64,000 nucleotides of DNA from Chelonoidis abingdonii (taxonomy: Eukaryota; Chordata; Testudines; Testudinidae). The stretch covers positions 60,315,407-60,379,406 of the forward strand of contig NC_133773.1 in the NCBI RefSeq assembly GCF_003597395.2. The letters run 5' to 3'. Below, piece by piece: positions 12,417 to 24,890 of this stretch (positions are counted from its first letter, which is position 1; every line of letters begins with the position of its first letter). The position numbers and the translations under genes are program-made. The notes beneath the pieces were generated by a model, which did no database searches, had not been told where the DNA came from, and saw nothing but the letters and a program-made list of their open reading frames with translations.

Positions 12417-12818
12417 CTGTGGGCATAAAATATTTAAAAAGATTAACCAGGGATTATGAATTCCAACAACTAATATCTGAAGAGGATATTTATAAACAAA
12501 ATGTTTGAGCTTTGTTCCAAAATACCAACCTTATTTTAACAAAACATTTAACAAAATTATTTTGTAAACAACTGATCTGCAGTTTTCTGGCTGCCTACTA
12601 AAAACATGTTTCAAAAAGTTAAGGACATGCAGTACTGGAAAACACTCCATTCACAATACAAGGTGCAAGTTTGTTTGGTTTCAAATATATATACATATAT
12701 ATACATACAATGTAAGAAAACATCCAAATACGTCCATTTCCATATACATACCCAAAGTAATTAATACACAAAAAGATAAAGTAATTATGAAATGCAGTGT
12801 TCTTTCCTCATCTATAAA

Positions 12819-13509
12819 CAGGGCCCTATGGACTGTGAAATCTGGTCTTCTGTGTGCTTTTACCCTATACTATACAGATTTCACAGGGGAAACCAGTCTC
12901 TCTCAAACTGGGGGTCCTGACCCCAAAAGAGGTTTCAAGGTTATTTTAGGGGGGGTCATGGTATTATCACCCTTATTTCTGCATTGCCTTCAGAGTTGCG
13001 TGGCTGAAGAGCAGCAGCTGTTGACCAGGCGCCCAACTCTGAAGGTAGCGCCCCGCCAGCAGCAGAGCAGAAGTAAGGGTGGCAATATCATACCATAGCA
13101 CCCTTACTTCTCCACTGCTGCCTTGAGAGTTGGGCGACCAGAGAGTCCAGCCCTCTGACCAAGGGCCAGCTCTGCAGGCAGCAGCGCAGAAGTAAGAGTG
13201 GCAATACCATACCATGCCATCCTTACTTCTGCCTTCAGAGTTGAGATCCCATCCAGCAGCCACCACTCTCTGGCACCCAGCTCTGAAGATAGCACCACCC
13301 TGACTAACAGCACAGAAGTAAGGGCAGCAGTACTGCAACCCCCCTACGGTAACCTTCCGGTACCCCCATACCTTTTTGGGGTACAAACACTACAATTAAA
13401 AAACCATGAAAATAAAGATTTAAATACCTGAAATCATGAAATGTATTATTTTAAAAACCCTATGACCGTGAAATTGACCAAAATGGACCGTGAATTTGGT
13501 AGGGCCCTA
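12819..13509. mobile_element. hAT-like non-autonomous DNA transposon with internal palindromic repeats
   Basis: The ends are CAGGGCCCTA and TAGGGCCCTA, inverted. They are flanked by identical octamers TCTATAAA at 12811-12818 and 13510-13517, the duplication size of hAT elements. The 691-bp body contains three related blocks of about 115-130 bp (roughly 12960-13320). Each includes forms of CAGAAGTAAGGGTGGCAATA and its complement-like CACCCTTACTTCTGC, so the blocks can fold back on each other. Short ORFs here (for example 12973-13386, minus) are by-products of the repeats. No transposase is present. Confidence 0.85.
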
Positions 13510-14872
13510 TCTATAAAGAATGTCTATAAAATGGAAGTTTTACATTAAATGATACAAAACATCCTCAGACTCATGAACTAAATGCCACAACATCTAGCCG
13601 TTCTAGTTTATATAGCAAAAAAAGCTGTGATTCAATCTTGCATTTCTGAGGCCTTCATAAACTTTAAGAGCACAGCTTCAGCAGTTTATGAAGGGCAGCA
13701 AAGCTCATAGTCAAATTACAGCCCAATTATCCAGGGAGTTCATATATTATTACTAAAAACATTCATACAGATCCTATTTTTAAATTAATTAAGAGGAATT
13801 TATCAAGTTAAAATTGGCTATACAACGATGTACAATGGGACAGGAGATGAACGTTACTATAAATTCTTTCAAGCATGCACCATATGAACCAGCAGAGAAT
13901 ACAGGTGAATTTTGTCAAAAATACAGTACACTACGATAAATACATTTTGTGACTTTTTTGTTTACAATATAGAAAACATCAATGCAATATCACACTTGTA
14001 AGACAAATGGTGCCTTTGTAAGAGATAAAATGTGAACTTGAATAAGTTATTTTATCTAAACTCTAACTCACTATCCCCTTCTGAATATTCAAAACTCGCA
14101 TATATATTTCTATGCATTTGGCTTGATCACATTTTCAGTGAGCAAAGCAATGGTGCTCACACTCATCAATACATACAAGGCATAGGGGTGGGGCACTGAT
14201 CAAACAGACTGGAGCAACTAAAGACACTTTCTTCTGCCTTACCACCATCAGAATGAACAGCAGAAGAAATAAGGAGGAGAAATATCTTGGTCTTTCAACA
14301 GCCAAGGAAGAGAAGCTGATATATTCTTTTTTTAAAAAAGACAAAAAAAGTTGATGTATCTCTGGTCATCTGACACTGGCTGCCTCTTTTGTCTCCTCCT
14401 AATTGTTCTCCTGTTGTTGAGGAGCTCTCTCTGCAACACCAGAAATTGGGATAGCCTTTCCTCATATTTCTGCCTCATCTCATCTGTAAACTGAGCTGGA
14501 AAAAAAAAATCTTCTTTGCCTATTTTAACACCCTAGTGCATTGGTTAATGCCCTTGGGCCAGTGGAGATGATGAGAGAAACCTTGGAGCAGGCAAAGACC
14601 TGAGAAGGGTGTCTTCACACCCATCATGTGGATGATCTGAGAGAAAGACACCAGGTACCAGGATCCATCTGGGGCAAAGTCTCAGATGAAGAAGGCTGAG
14701 AAGTCCTAGAAGAAGAGCTCTAAAGATGGCGAAGTCCCAGAGACAAGACCCTAAGTGGCAATGAGGCTGTCTGGGTTGCTCTGAATTGTTCAAAATCACT
14801 ATTGCCATGTTAAACAGAAAAAACCCCGAGAAAAAAATTGAAAATGTGCAGCTGTTTGGAGCATGGTTTCAC

Positions 14873-14926
14873 CTTCCCAGCTGGGGTATAATAGTGATTA
14901 CCCACATATATATCCCAGCTGGGAAG
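14873..14926. repeat. Perfect 13-bp inverted repeat (hairpin)
   Basis: CTTCCCAGCTGGG at 14873-14885 is followed after a 28-bp loop by its exact reverse complement at 14914-14926. It is not part of an element I recognise. It may be a small palindromic MITE remnant or simply a hairpin-forming site. Confidence 0.7.
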
Positions 14927-16069
14927 TTCAGACCTATATTTCAGTTTCTCTTACCTTCTCTTGTTTCTGAATATTAATTTTACTCCAATAATGACTGTTA
15001 AAATAGCTTTTTTATTCAACAAATCTGCCACTGTGTGAATTCTTCTGCTTATATTAATGACAAAAATTAAGTTTTTACAGCTTTTTAATCCCAATAGCAT
15101 TGCAGAGCCAATACACCTATAGCTATGTAATCCACATTTTATCCCTTTTAATGCTTCAAAAAAATTAACAAAATTCCAATTTCAAGGCAATGAGGTTAGA
15201 GGGGGTAAAAGTGAGCACATAATTTTGCCCTGCTATTGAAAATGCATAAATAGTTCTGTTCGTGCTTTAACAGGAATAAACATACTATTTTGACAACAGT
15301 GCTACAAAAACATAACAACTGATAGAATTTGCTCCCACCCCCTGAATCTTTATTACTGGTCATGCAATAGCCAGAAATAATCCATCTGGACTTTTAGATC
15401 AAAGATGGAAGTCTGTAGGATTTGCTGTTGGAAAGACATCTGTACATTTATGATTAAGCTGCTGGCCACAGTGGTATTTTTCCACGTTTGCTCCAGAAGT
15501 CACTGAAGCACAAACAGAACACTATGATACAATTTTAAGTCATTTTTCAGAGTAGACTCACACTTTATTTTCAAACAAGAACATTACATTCTGAAGTTAT
15601 TTGGTATATTGGATAAAGCTGTATAAAGCACAAACATTTTCATGGTATACATATTTTTATAATATTCAAAATCAGCTTGAGTTCCTAGAGTTTGTCATAT
15701 CCAGATCTCCCCATTCAAGTCAAATAACCTTTGTTACTGTATTGAAGTATACTGGAGATTTAAAACTGGAATCTCAGGAAAATATGCGGCTTTTCTCTAA
15801 AGAAGTCTGATTGTACTGAAATGTTCTGGGCATGTGAAGCCTAGTTAATCTGGTGAGAAATGGGGCTGGTAGTAATCCAGAACTACACGCCACTCAAAGC
15901 AAAAGGCAACATTATTATAGATATTTTCAGCTGTTGTATACTAAACAATATTTTGAGGCTTTTTTGCACTTGCATTACTCAAAAACTTGAGTTACTCTCT
16001 CCTTCCTCCTTTACACGCATGTCTCCTCTCTACCACCACTGTCCTTCAGCTTCTACAGGCCCAATTCCA

Positions 16070-16400
16070 CAGGGCAAGAGGAAAGTAAGGAAATGAATGA
16101 ATGGTTGTATGCAGTAAAGGATGAGGGCAAGAAAGAGGGAGAAAAAGAATGAGATAAAGAACAAAAGGGTGAGTGAAAGAGTGATAACTGAAATGGGGAG
16201 AGATGGGAAAAGAAGTTGAGGAAAAATGAAGAAAATAGAGGCTAAGAGATGAAAAATAATGGAAACAGTAGAAAGAGAAAGAAAAACTGGAAATAAAGGA
16301 AGGACTTGAAGAAAATGTTAAATTAAAAACAAGGCAGAAAAAAAAAGGAAAGGAGCTGGAATGGGAAGAAAACAGTAGAGAGGACACTGATAAGCAAGTA
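16070..16400. repeat. Purine-rich (GA) low-complexity tract
   Basis: About 330 bp strongly biased to G and A on the plus strand, with many GAAA, GAGA and AGGAA words. The minus-strand ORF at 16046-16414 (Ser/Phe/Leu only) is an artefact of this composition. Long polypurine tracts can form triplex or slipped DNA. Confidence 0.75.
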
Positions 16401-17579
16401 TAGTCTTCTACCACTTTTCTCTATAATTTGTCCTGATTTCCACAGTAGGAGAATGGCAAGAAGGGGGTGGGGAGGAGAAAGAAAACCCTTTTCTCCTCGT
16501 TCCAGTACCCTTCTTTCTATATTTCATTCTCCCGACCTTGCCCAGGAGCACCCCTATGTTTTTCATTACAGAATCTGGTCATCCAGTTTTCATTAACAGC
16601 ATGTCAGTGTTTGTCAGACTTAAAGTCTTAACGTTAATGGCTTTAAAGTAGTTTCTTATAATAGCGGCTGAAGGGAAGTATTACCAAGCCTTAGGAGTGA
16701 TACACATTTATTTTCTTCACTGTAACACCTTTTTGGCCTGCATCAGTGGAATATCATTTTCTGAAATCTATTCTCAGCTGGTAGTTGATCCATCTTCTCT
16801 CCTCTGCTTCTTCACTTCTCACTAAGTACATTCTTTGCTTTGCTTTGTTAGCAGCTGGTCTTAAGGAATCTCAAGATTGTATAGTGATTTGTGGTTTGGC
16901 TCTCTCTCTAGTATTACATGCTGAACTAACTGAGGTCAAGCCAGTCTCCACTCTGATGGATGCAGCTGGATTAGAATTACCTCTCCAGTACGATAGCACT
17001 TCTAAAAGAAGATTTCAAACAACTGACTTTAAATGTTATTTTTATATTGACCTTTTAAAAAAAAAAAAAGACTTTTAGACTCTAAGCAATCTCACCATCT
17101 GAAAAATATTCATTCATCACTAACTCAAATGGCTGAACAGATTAAAAAATTTAGAATTAAAAAACTTCTGGACTGAGACCAGAATGGAAACATTTCAATG
17201 CAAGTTTTTACTTTTACATAAAAGTAAAAAAACCAACAGAAAATCAGAGTTTAGAATAAGTGCTTATCAACATGAACTTTAAACCTAGTAAATATTGTCC
17301 TAAGAATATGAAAGCTAAGATTTTATAGAATTTTTGTGGGGTGAGAGAAGGGTTAAATACATCGCTAACGTTTTTCAAATATCCATTTTGTAAATATTTC
17401 CTTTGAACTATTCTTCAGTCAGGGAACTAGCCTTATAGGCTTTTAAAATTGATACCATTGGCATACATGGGACAAATACTTTGTTCTTTCCCATTTCAGT
17501 AACTATTGGTACTGGTCATGAGCATCACATGGAGATGGAAGTTAAAAATATTTGTCTGAAGGAATAATTTTTAGACTAC

Positions 17580-18345
17580 CAGATTCATAGTCTTACCTAA
17601 CTATTATCTTCCACCAAATTTTGTTGAATAATATTGCCTCTGCATATTCCCACTTGCATCTATCCCACAAGCCTTGAGAATCTTCTGGTATGCAGTGTCC
17701 TTTGGGGCCTCTCCCTCACCCCTCACAGAGGATGCCCAGAAAGTATAAAAGAAAGTGTCCCTCAATTCCTTCTCTATTTCAGGAATTCTTGACCTAAGAC
17801 TGAATAAATGAAGAAAGTAGGTAGGGAATGTGAATATGCAGAGGCAACACTCTCAAAGGACAAGACTTACTGATATGCAACTTCTCATATTTGAGTTCTC
17901 TCTCTCTGTTCCCACTACCAGGGGTTCAGTAAACCATACAACTCCCAGGAAGTGGGCTAAGAAGTTTTAGGTGAACAAGACAAAAATCAATTCCGGATGC
18001 TGAGTCAAAAAGGTATTAGAAGCGACAGCAATTTCACCCTGACTCTTAACTCAGCGATGGACAAAACTGCTTAAAAAGTGCCTATAGAGTCAAGTAGTAG
18101 CTTTGACCAATTATATGGTCAAGACAGCACTAAGACATCATATGGGTGCTGCTTTTGATTTAGTTGAGTACACTTCAATAATTTCAAGTGCTGAACATCT
18201 GGTAAGGTATATTAAAAAAAAAAAAGCTGTGAGAAACGCTTGGGGAAAGAGGTAGGCTAGTGGACTGAAAGACAGAAATCAGAGAGGACTTTGTCCTCAT
18301 CTTATTTTCCAGTCTATAGACAAAACCACATTTTCTTTATGGAAT
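17580..18345 (-). mobile_element. DIRS copy B, 3' part: recombinase C-terminus and terminal region
   Basis: The minus strand over about 18200-17960 encodes broken residues resembling the C-terminal end of a DIRS recombinase (a YSTKSKAAP motif, then LDSIGTF-type sequence). The terminal region follows: TTGCCTCTGCATATTC at about 17632 recurs inverted at about 17834-17849 (GAATATGCAGAGGCAA). This resembles the inverted terminal/internal-complementary pair of copy C at 47306-47606. The sequence then continues, after inserted elements, at 20520. Confidence 0.6.
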
Positions 18346-18443
18346 AGAGGCCCAACTTAAATGTATACCCGAAATTAAAAAATACAGTACAAAAACTAAA
18401 AAAGAGCCACCGTGGCTTAACAACCATGTAAAAGAAACAGTGG
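18346..18443 (+). mobile_element. CR1 fragment (ORF2 N-terminal piece)
   Basis: About 100 bp, including a frame with KEPPWLNNHVKETV, typical of the linker between endonuclease and reverse transcriptase in CR1. It stops abruptly where Penelope-like sequence begins. Too short to be active. Confidence 0.6.
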
Positions 18444-19422
18444 AGGATGGCTTGAACAGAGACTGGGAATGGCTGAATCATTACACTACTTGAATCTATT
18501 TCCTTAAGATAACTATCCTTACACTTCTTGTCAACTGTCTGTAATTGACTATCTTGATTATCACTACAAAAAAGTTTTTTTTCCTGATAACAGGTCATCT
18601 TAATTAATTAGCTTCTTAGAGCTGGTATGGCATCTTCTCTGTATGCATGTACATATATACTCTCCTTATATGTTCCATTCTATGCATCCAATGAAGTGGG
18701 CTACAGCCCACGAAAGCTTATGCTCAGATGAATTTGCTAGTCTCTAAGGTTCCACAAGTACTCTTGTTCTTTTTAAGGATATAGACTAAGACAGCTGCTA
18801 CTCCGAAACCTGTTACTATGCAAGGCACTGCATTTAGCTGCATGGAGTGGAAATCCATCAACTTTATAAAAAAACTCATACAGATACAGACAGACATCTT
18901 CCTTTCCAAATGCAAACAGATGGACATCACACCAAAAGGATTAAAGGTAAAAAATCCATTACAATCTACATATCACACAGACTATGCTGCGAGGTTGTGC
19001 CACACACACTCAAAGAAACTGCAAAACCACCTGATCACCATCCTATAAGCAAACAGGGAAAGATCAAGAATGAGCTCTCAAAGCTGGATACTGTCATGAA
19101 AAACAAATTTTCCACACAAACTTCCTCATGGACAAACTTCACAAAAACTAGACAAGCTATTTACAACACAAACTTTGCTTCTCTACAAAGGAAAAAGGAT
19201 ACTAAACTATCTAAACTACTACTTGTCACAAGGAGCCAACAACAGCAGTTCCCTTAACCCACCCAACAATATCATGAATCTTTCCAGCTATACTCTCAGC
19301 CTGGCAGAAGAGTCCATCCTATCCCAGGGCCTCTCCTTTTGTCCCTCCAGACCTACATACATAGTGCAGTTCTGCGGTGAACCAGAATCCTACTTTCGAT
19401 GTCTCCAACTCAAAGAACACGG
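18444..19422 (+). mobile_element. Penelope-like element fragment with tandem (pseudo-LTR) junction
   Basis: A frame ending DGLNRDWEWLNHYTT then a stop (about 18449-18493) looks like the C-terminal end of a Penelope-like ORF. An untranslated stretch with a hammerhead-like motif (18683-18726) follows. Then N-terminal reverse-transcriptase-side sequence begins (about 18815 on, broken frames), ending with LAEESILSQGLSFCPS (about 19300-19350), the conserved motif at the start of Penelope RT domains. ORF end, ribozyme, then ORF start is the head-to-tail arrangement known for Penelope-like elements. The element is cut at 19422 by a CR1 and encodes no complete RT or GIY-YIG endonuclease. Confidence 0.75.
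18683..18726 (+). ncRNA. Degenerate hammerhead-ribozyme-like motif of Penelope-like element
   Basis: The first core box reads CCAATGA (18688-18694) where a hammerhead needs CTGANGA. One A follows, then hairpin GTGGGCTACAGCCCAC (18696-18711), then the intact second box GAAA (18712-18715), then mini-helix GCTTATGC and TC. Penelope-like elements are known to carry minimal type I hammerheads in this position. The two changes in the first box probably abolish cleavage. Confidence 0.55.
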
Positions 19423-20512
19423 TAGGGATAAATGGTAAATTTTCAGAATGGAGAGGGGTAACTGGTGGTGTTCCCCAAGGGTCAGTCCTAGGACCAATCC
19501 TATTCAACTTTTTCATAAATGATCTGGAAAAAGGGGTAAAAAGTGAAATGGCAAAGTTTGCAGATGATACTAAACTACTCAAGATAGTTAGGACCAAAGC
19601 AGACTGTGAAGAACTTCAAACAGTCTTCACAAAATGAAGTGATTGAAACAAAATGGCAAATGAACGTAATGTGGATGAATGTAAAGTAATGCGCATTTGG
19701 GGAAATAACCCCAACTATACATACAATATAGGGGCTAATTTAGCTATAACTAATAGGAAAAAGATCTGGAGTCATGTGGATAGTACTCTGAAGACGTCAT
19801 GCAGCGTTCAGTGGAGTCAAAAAGCAAACAGGATGTTAGGAATCATTAAAAGGGATAAGAATAAGACGGAGAATATCTTATGCCCATAATATAACCACGG
19901 ACGCCACATCTTGAATACTTGCGTACGATACGGTCTCTCATCTCAAAAAGAATCTGGCATTAAAAACGCAGAGAAGGGCAACTAAATGATTAGGGTTTGG
20001 AACGGCTCCATATAGGAGAGATTAAAGAGGCAGGACTTTCAGCTTGGAAAAGAGGAGACTAAGGGAGTGGTGTGGAGAAAGTGAATAAGGAAAAGTTATT
20101 TATTTGTTTCCATAATATAAGAACTAGAGGCTACCAAATGAAATTAATGGGCAGCAGGTTTAAAACAAATAAAAGGAAGTTCTTCACACAGCGCACAGTC
20201 AACTTGTGGAACTCCTTGCCTGAAAATGTTGTGAATGGTAGGACTCTAACAGGATTTAAAAGAAAACTAGATACATTCATAGAGGTTAAGTCCATTAATG
20301 ACTATTAGCCAGGATAGGTAAGGAATGGTATCCCTAGCCTGTGTTTGTCAGAGGGTGGTGATGGACGTCAGGAGAGAGAGATCACTTGATCATTACCAGT
20401 TAGGTTCACTTCCTCTGGGGCACCTGGAATTGGCCACTGTCAGTAGACAGGATACTGGGCTGGATGGACCTTTGGTCTGACCTAGTACAGCCACTCTTAT
20501 GTTCTTAATACC
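19423..20512 (+). mobile_element. CR1 LINE, 5'-truncated, plus strand
   Basis: Starts inside the reverse transcriptase: [20 protein letters not shown], then KFADDTKLL with the catalytic FADD motif kept. Later frames include VNLWNSLPENVV and FKRKLD near the C-terminus. The 3' end carries GGATGGACCTTTGGTCTGAC and closes with TCTTATGTTCTTA, the complement of the end seen in other CR1 copies. Frameshifts at about 19640, 19890 and 20070 make it dead. It abuts Penelope-like sequence on the left and DIRS sequence on the right. Confidence 0.9.
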
Positions 20513-20519
20513 TCTACTG

Positions 20520-23500
20520 GAAAATTAGCTGTATGGCCTGCGCCCCCGTAGTTATGGCTATGAGGAATGCTCTCTTCACAGAGGTACAGTACAAAATAAT
20601 AGACAAGAGGTCCTACCAATTTTATGAGAACAAGATTCCAATCCTATGGCAAAGGAGATTCCTGGAAAGAATACCTTCAAGGTAGCTCAAATCAATGTAT
20701 CCCTCCGTGGTACCTATGGCACAGCCAAATCCATTGCAATGGGGAAGTCAGTGTCCTTTGCCACAGCTATAGCAAAATAATTATTCCAAACAGTTTTAAT
20801 GGTATACATAGCAAGTCTTCTATAAGCTAGTGTGCTGCAGGATGAGGGAAGACTACTGTGCTGTGCACTGGAGAATGGAAACTGAAATTGCAGCCCTATG
20901 CAGCCCAATAAAACACACAGTTTTAACTCTTCCAAGTGCAATAGATAGCCACATTAAAAGCAAGAGAGGAGCTTCTTTTTGAGCTGCCGAAATAAGGAAT
21001 CTTTTCCAATTCATTGAAGTAGAGTTGTCTGGTCAAAAGCCTTATGCTTTGCAACAGCAGCCCCTGGAATTCAGAAGATCCTTCTCCCTCGATCATCCCA
21101 GGAATCTAAAAGTCAGGCCGCCAACCTGAGAAGCTTCAATCTCAGGCAAAGATTCTCCCCACAAACCAGAGACAAAAATCCAGTAGACAGGAAAGCAAAA
21201 CTTCCAACATCAGACCTAGGATATCAGAAGACAAAACCACCAATACCTGACCAGAGCTGTTGGCAGCACCTTATCATCCTGATTGACCTAAAGAAAGATC
21301 TTCCAAATCAGTAAACAGTCTCCCGGAATTCCAGGAAAGAGAACTGTAGACAACTGGTATTTCTCTTCAAAGTAAATCATCATATCACAAAGCTTATCCC
21401 ATTTGCAGCGCAGATAATGAGACCTTGTTCAGCCATATGCCCTGTTGCACATGCCTGGTATGTTTTAGCAAAGAAAAATCTCCTGGAATACCAAGTCTCA
21501 TTCAACAAAGCCCAAGCAGCCTCCACTACCTCTTTGAACAATGTCCCATGACTGAAATTTGTAGGGTGGCAACTTGACAATCTGTTGACCCCTCATCCAT
21601 TCCACCACACAGCAAATAGATTGAGGCTCTGAATAATCTAGTTCTCTCTAAAAGGACAATGCTCTAACCGTATCAAGCATATTAAGTTTTGCTTTGGCTG
21701 GTGAAGAATGAAGTTTGAGGAAACAGATCAGCAGATGATTTAGCGGATCTATTTGAAAGTCTCATTCAACATTGGCAACAATTTTGGATGGATGACTTCA
21801 TCCTTGTGAAAGAGTGTAAGGAGGATATGCCATAAGACCCTGGATCTCCCTAGTCCTGGCTGACGTAGTGGCCTACAAGAAGTCTGCCTTCGAAGAGGTG
21901 CTGGAATGAGCAGATGGGGAACCTATTAAGTCAGACAATAGTACGTTGATGTCCCAGGAAGAAGGGGGTTATCTGATTGGTTGAAAGACATGAGTCAGTC
22001 CTTAAGTAACTCATAATTTGTGAGAGTACAATGTACCTTCTATAAGGGGTTGACTAGTCAAGATTGTGGCACATCAAAGAGGTCTGTCTTCAGGTAGCCC
22101 CATCTGTGGATGACTGTGTGGACAGAAGGTTTGAGGGACCATTAGTCCCTCAGTTATCTGCTGAGCTGGTTTGCTGGCAGATGGAGAGCTACCAGGGTGA
22201 TATAATGCCAAATATTCCATGTCCACAAGCATAAGGCTTTCCAACAAAGGGAGGAATGACTACGGTCCTCCTTGCCTGTTGATTCAACGCAGACAATACT
22301 ATGTCCCACCATATGTTCCAGAAGATTCAGACAAGTGAACTGTTCTTGGAACTTCTATATATCTGTCATTGTGTGGCATCTCTGTGGAGGGATATCTTTT
22401 CCACCTTGTGAACTCAATGCTTATTTTTGGGTCACTGTGGATTTCTGTGGTAACTCTGAGGCCCAGGGAGGCAAAGAGGTCTAGAGTCTTCCATAGTGTG
22501 TTTGTGGCTTGCTGAGGGGATGAACCCCATATTAGCCAGTCACGTATTGTAATGGTACATGTGGATTTCATGTCTCCTTAGGTGGGCTGCCACTACAGCA
22601 AGAACCTTGGTAAACAGACTGAGGGCTCTAGACAGGCCACAGGTCAAGACTCAGTATTTGGTAGTGTGATATTCCTACCAGGAATCATAGCTATTTTCTG
22701 ATGACTGGAAGTATCAAAATATGAAAGCAAGTGTCTTGCAGGTCAAGAGCTGTCAACCTGTCCATTGGATCCAAGGAACCAATGAACAAAGCTAACCATC
22801 CTGAATTTGGAACAGCAAATGAAGACATCTGATGTCAAAGACCCAGGATGGGTCTCCAACCTTTCTTCTTTGGGATTTAGCATAGTGGGAGAAGAAATCT
22901 TTCCCACTGAACTCCTGAGGCATTTATTCCACTGTTGCAAGAGGGAATCTACTTCTTGTATTAGAACTGTTTCACAAAAAGAGTAAGTAAAGAGGGTCAA
23001 GGAGGGACTGGAGAGTGATGTAACAGTTTGTAACTAGACAGGTAACCCTTTGTTCACAATCTCAAGGGCCCATTGGTTCAGCCAAAGATTCTCCAAAATA
23101 TAGAAGCGGTTGCCAAACTGAATAGAGAGGACTGTATTCAAAATTGGTAGTCCAAACAGGCTTGATAGTCCCATGGACATTGTTTTCTGGGTACCCTTTC
23201 CATTGGCAGGGCTGTTGAGGAGCTACACGAACATCTTTGGTAGAAGCACAGCCTCTTCCTCCGTGACTCTGAAGGACGCTCTGCAGGATGAAATTGCAGA
23301 TGAAGTCTGTATCCAAATGATGGTTGTTTCTGTCTCAGAGCTGGAACATGCAACTCCAAAAAGCGAAGGATCACTCTGGAATCTTAATGAGTGTAATGCC
23401 TTATCTGTGCTACTACTGAATAGCTCATTTCCCTAAAAAGATAAGTCCTTTATAGTTGCTTGGACCTCTCAAGGGATGCTAGACACCTGGAGCTGAGATC

Positions 23501-24890
23501 ATCTCCTCACTGTTATGGCCATAGCCATGGTTCTGGCTGCTATATCTGAGGAATCAAGTGCTGCTTGAAGCACAGTTCAATCAATCAATGAGCAGTCCCT
23601 CCACCCCAAAGGTTGATTTCAGCTCCTCTTGGTATTCAGATGTGAACATGTGTGTCACTGAGGATAGTCCAGACCCCAACGAAAAGTCATACATTGCAAG
23701 AAGAACTCAATTAATAACTCTTAGCTGAAGGCACACCAAGGAATTAACAAAAACTTTCCAACCAAAAAAAAAATAAAATAAAATAAAAAGTTTTTTGGAT
23801 CTTTTTTCCCTGCTAGTCTGTTTTTCCTGGACCTCCCAAATGACCAGGGATCTACGGGTGGCATGCTGAAAGAAAAACCTGTATCTTTTCACCAGCACCT
23901 GGTAACTCCTGCCTGTGCATCTTGAGGTTGGAGAGGCACACACAGCAGTGTGTCATATTAGCTTTAAAAGTTCTAAGAGTCTTTCATTAAATGGATAGGG
24001 CCATTCTCCCAGATAGTAAAGATTGAAGAATGTCCAATCACTTTTACTGTTTTTCTTGGATTATCTCCAGGAGGATACTCAATGTATGCACTAACCTTCT
24101 AATTGGATATTGAAATAACTTTGGCTCGACCAAGGAGACAGTAGAGGGAGGATTAGTCATCTCATCAGGAGATGAGGACAAAATGGCCAAAGAATGTTGG
24201 ACAGTGTCCCCACTAAGCTCTTGTTCTACCTCCAGTAGATGTTGGTGTGCTGGGATCTGGGCAGGAACTAGTTGAAACAGCTGTTGTGGGGAAGACAACC
24301 CTGTTCTGGAGACTGTTGATGAAGCTGGTTTCCTGATGTATGGGTTGATACCCCAAGGGAACCAATAAGGCCCAGGCCAGTAGGCATACTCTGGGGAAAC
24401 AGGACACATAGGAGAATATCAGCTTGATGATTTTCTTCTGGATTTTGAAGTTTTACAGGTGATTCTCTTAGGGATTCCTCCCCTTTACTGTGTCCCACTG
24501 GGTAGTCCACATAGGTGATGGGTCATACTCTGGTGGGGATGGTCTGCTGCACTTCCTTGAGGAGATAAAATCTTCCTCAGTAGGTGGGACATAGACCTTC
24601 CTGGGCAAGGAATGCTGGAATGTGATGTCTAATACCAATTGGTGTTAAGAGTGACCCGGTCTATTAATTGTCTCTCTCAGTCTGTCCAGGAGTGGAGACT
24701 CTGGGTATGAGTCCAACAGCAAAGTCCACCAGTACCGAGAACAGGCTCGGTCCAGTGAGACTTTTGCAAGGAGTCTGTTAGTGCTGAATGCACTGCCTGC
24801 ACCTCAGTGATTGGTGCCAAAAGTTTCCTTTGACACCACTGTAAGTCCTGACAATATATTAACAATTTATGTATAACACAGTTGCACACT
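20520..24890 (-). mobile_element. DIRS copy B, main part (gag, RT, RNase H, recombinase N-part), decayed
   Basis: On the minus strand this carries Gag-like sequence (about 24890-23000), reverse transcriptase (about 22990-22300), RNase H remnants (about 22200-22050, a VHTVIHRWGYLKTDLF-like stretch) and recombinase pieces (about 21600-20530, including KRAFLIAITTG). It belongs with 17580-18345, which supplies the missing recombinase C-terminus and terminal region. The right edge at about 24890 has no clear terminal repeat. It is more diverged from copies A and C than those are from each other by eye, suggesting a different DIRS subfamily. Confidence 0.75.
22299..22990 (-). pseudogene. DIRS copy B reverse transcriptase, broken
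   Basis: The minus-strand frame 22571-22299 reads TIRDWLIWGSSPQQATNTLW followed by LDLFASLGLRVTTE, the RT active-site loop and the next helix of DIRS enzymes. The tyrosine and first aspartate of the loop are replaced (T-I-R-D), so it should be inactive. The frame 23000-22743 upstream includes LIQEVDSLLQQWNK and QFRMVSFVHW-like residues of the N-terminal palm, in other frames. Confidence 0.7.

Noticed and set aside
16046..16414. 122-aa Ser/Phe-rich ORF on the minus strand
   Set aside because: It is the complement of a purine-rich low-complexity tract.
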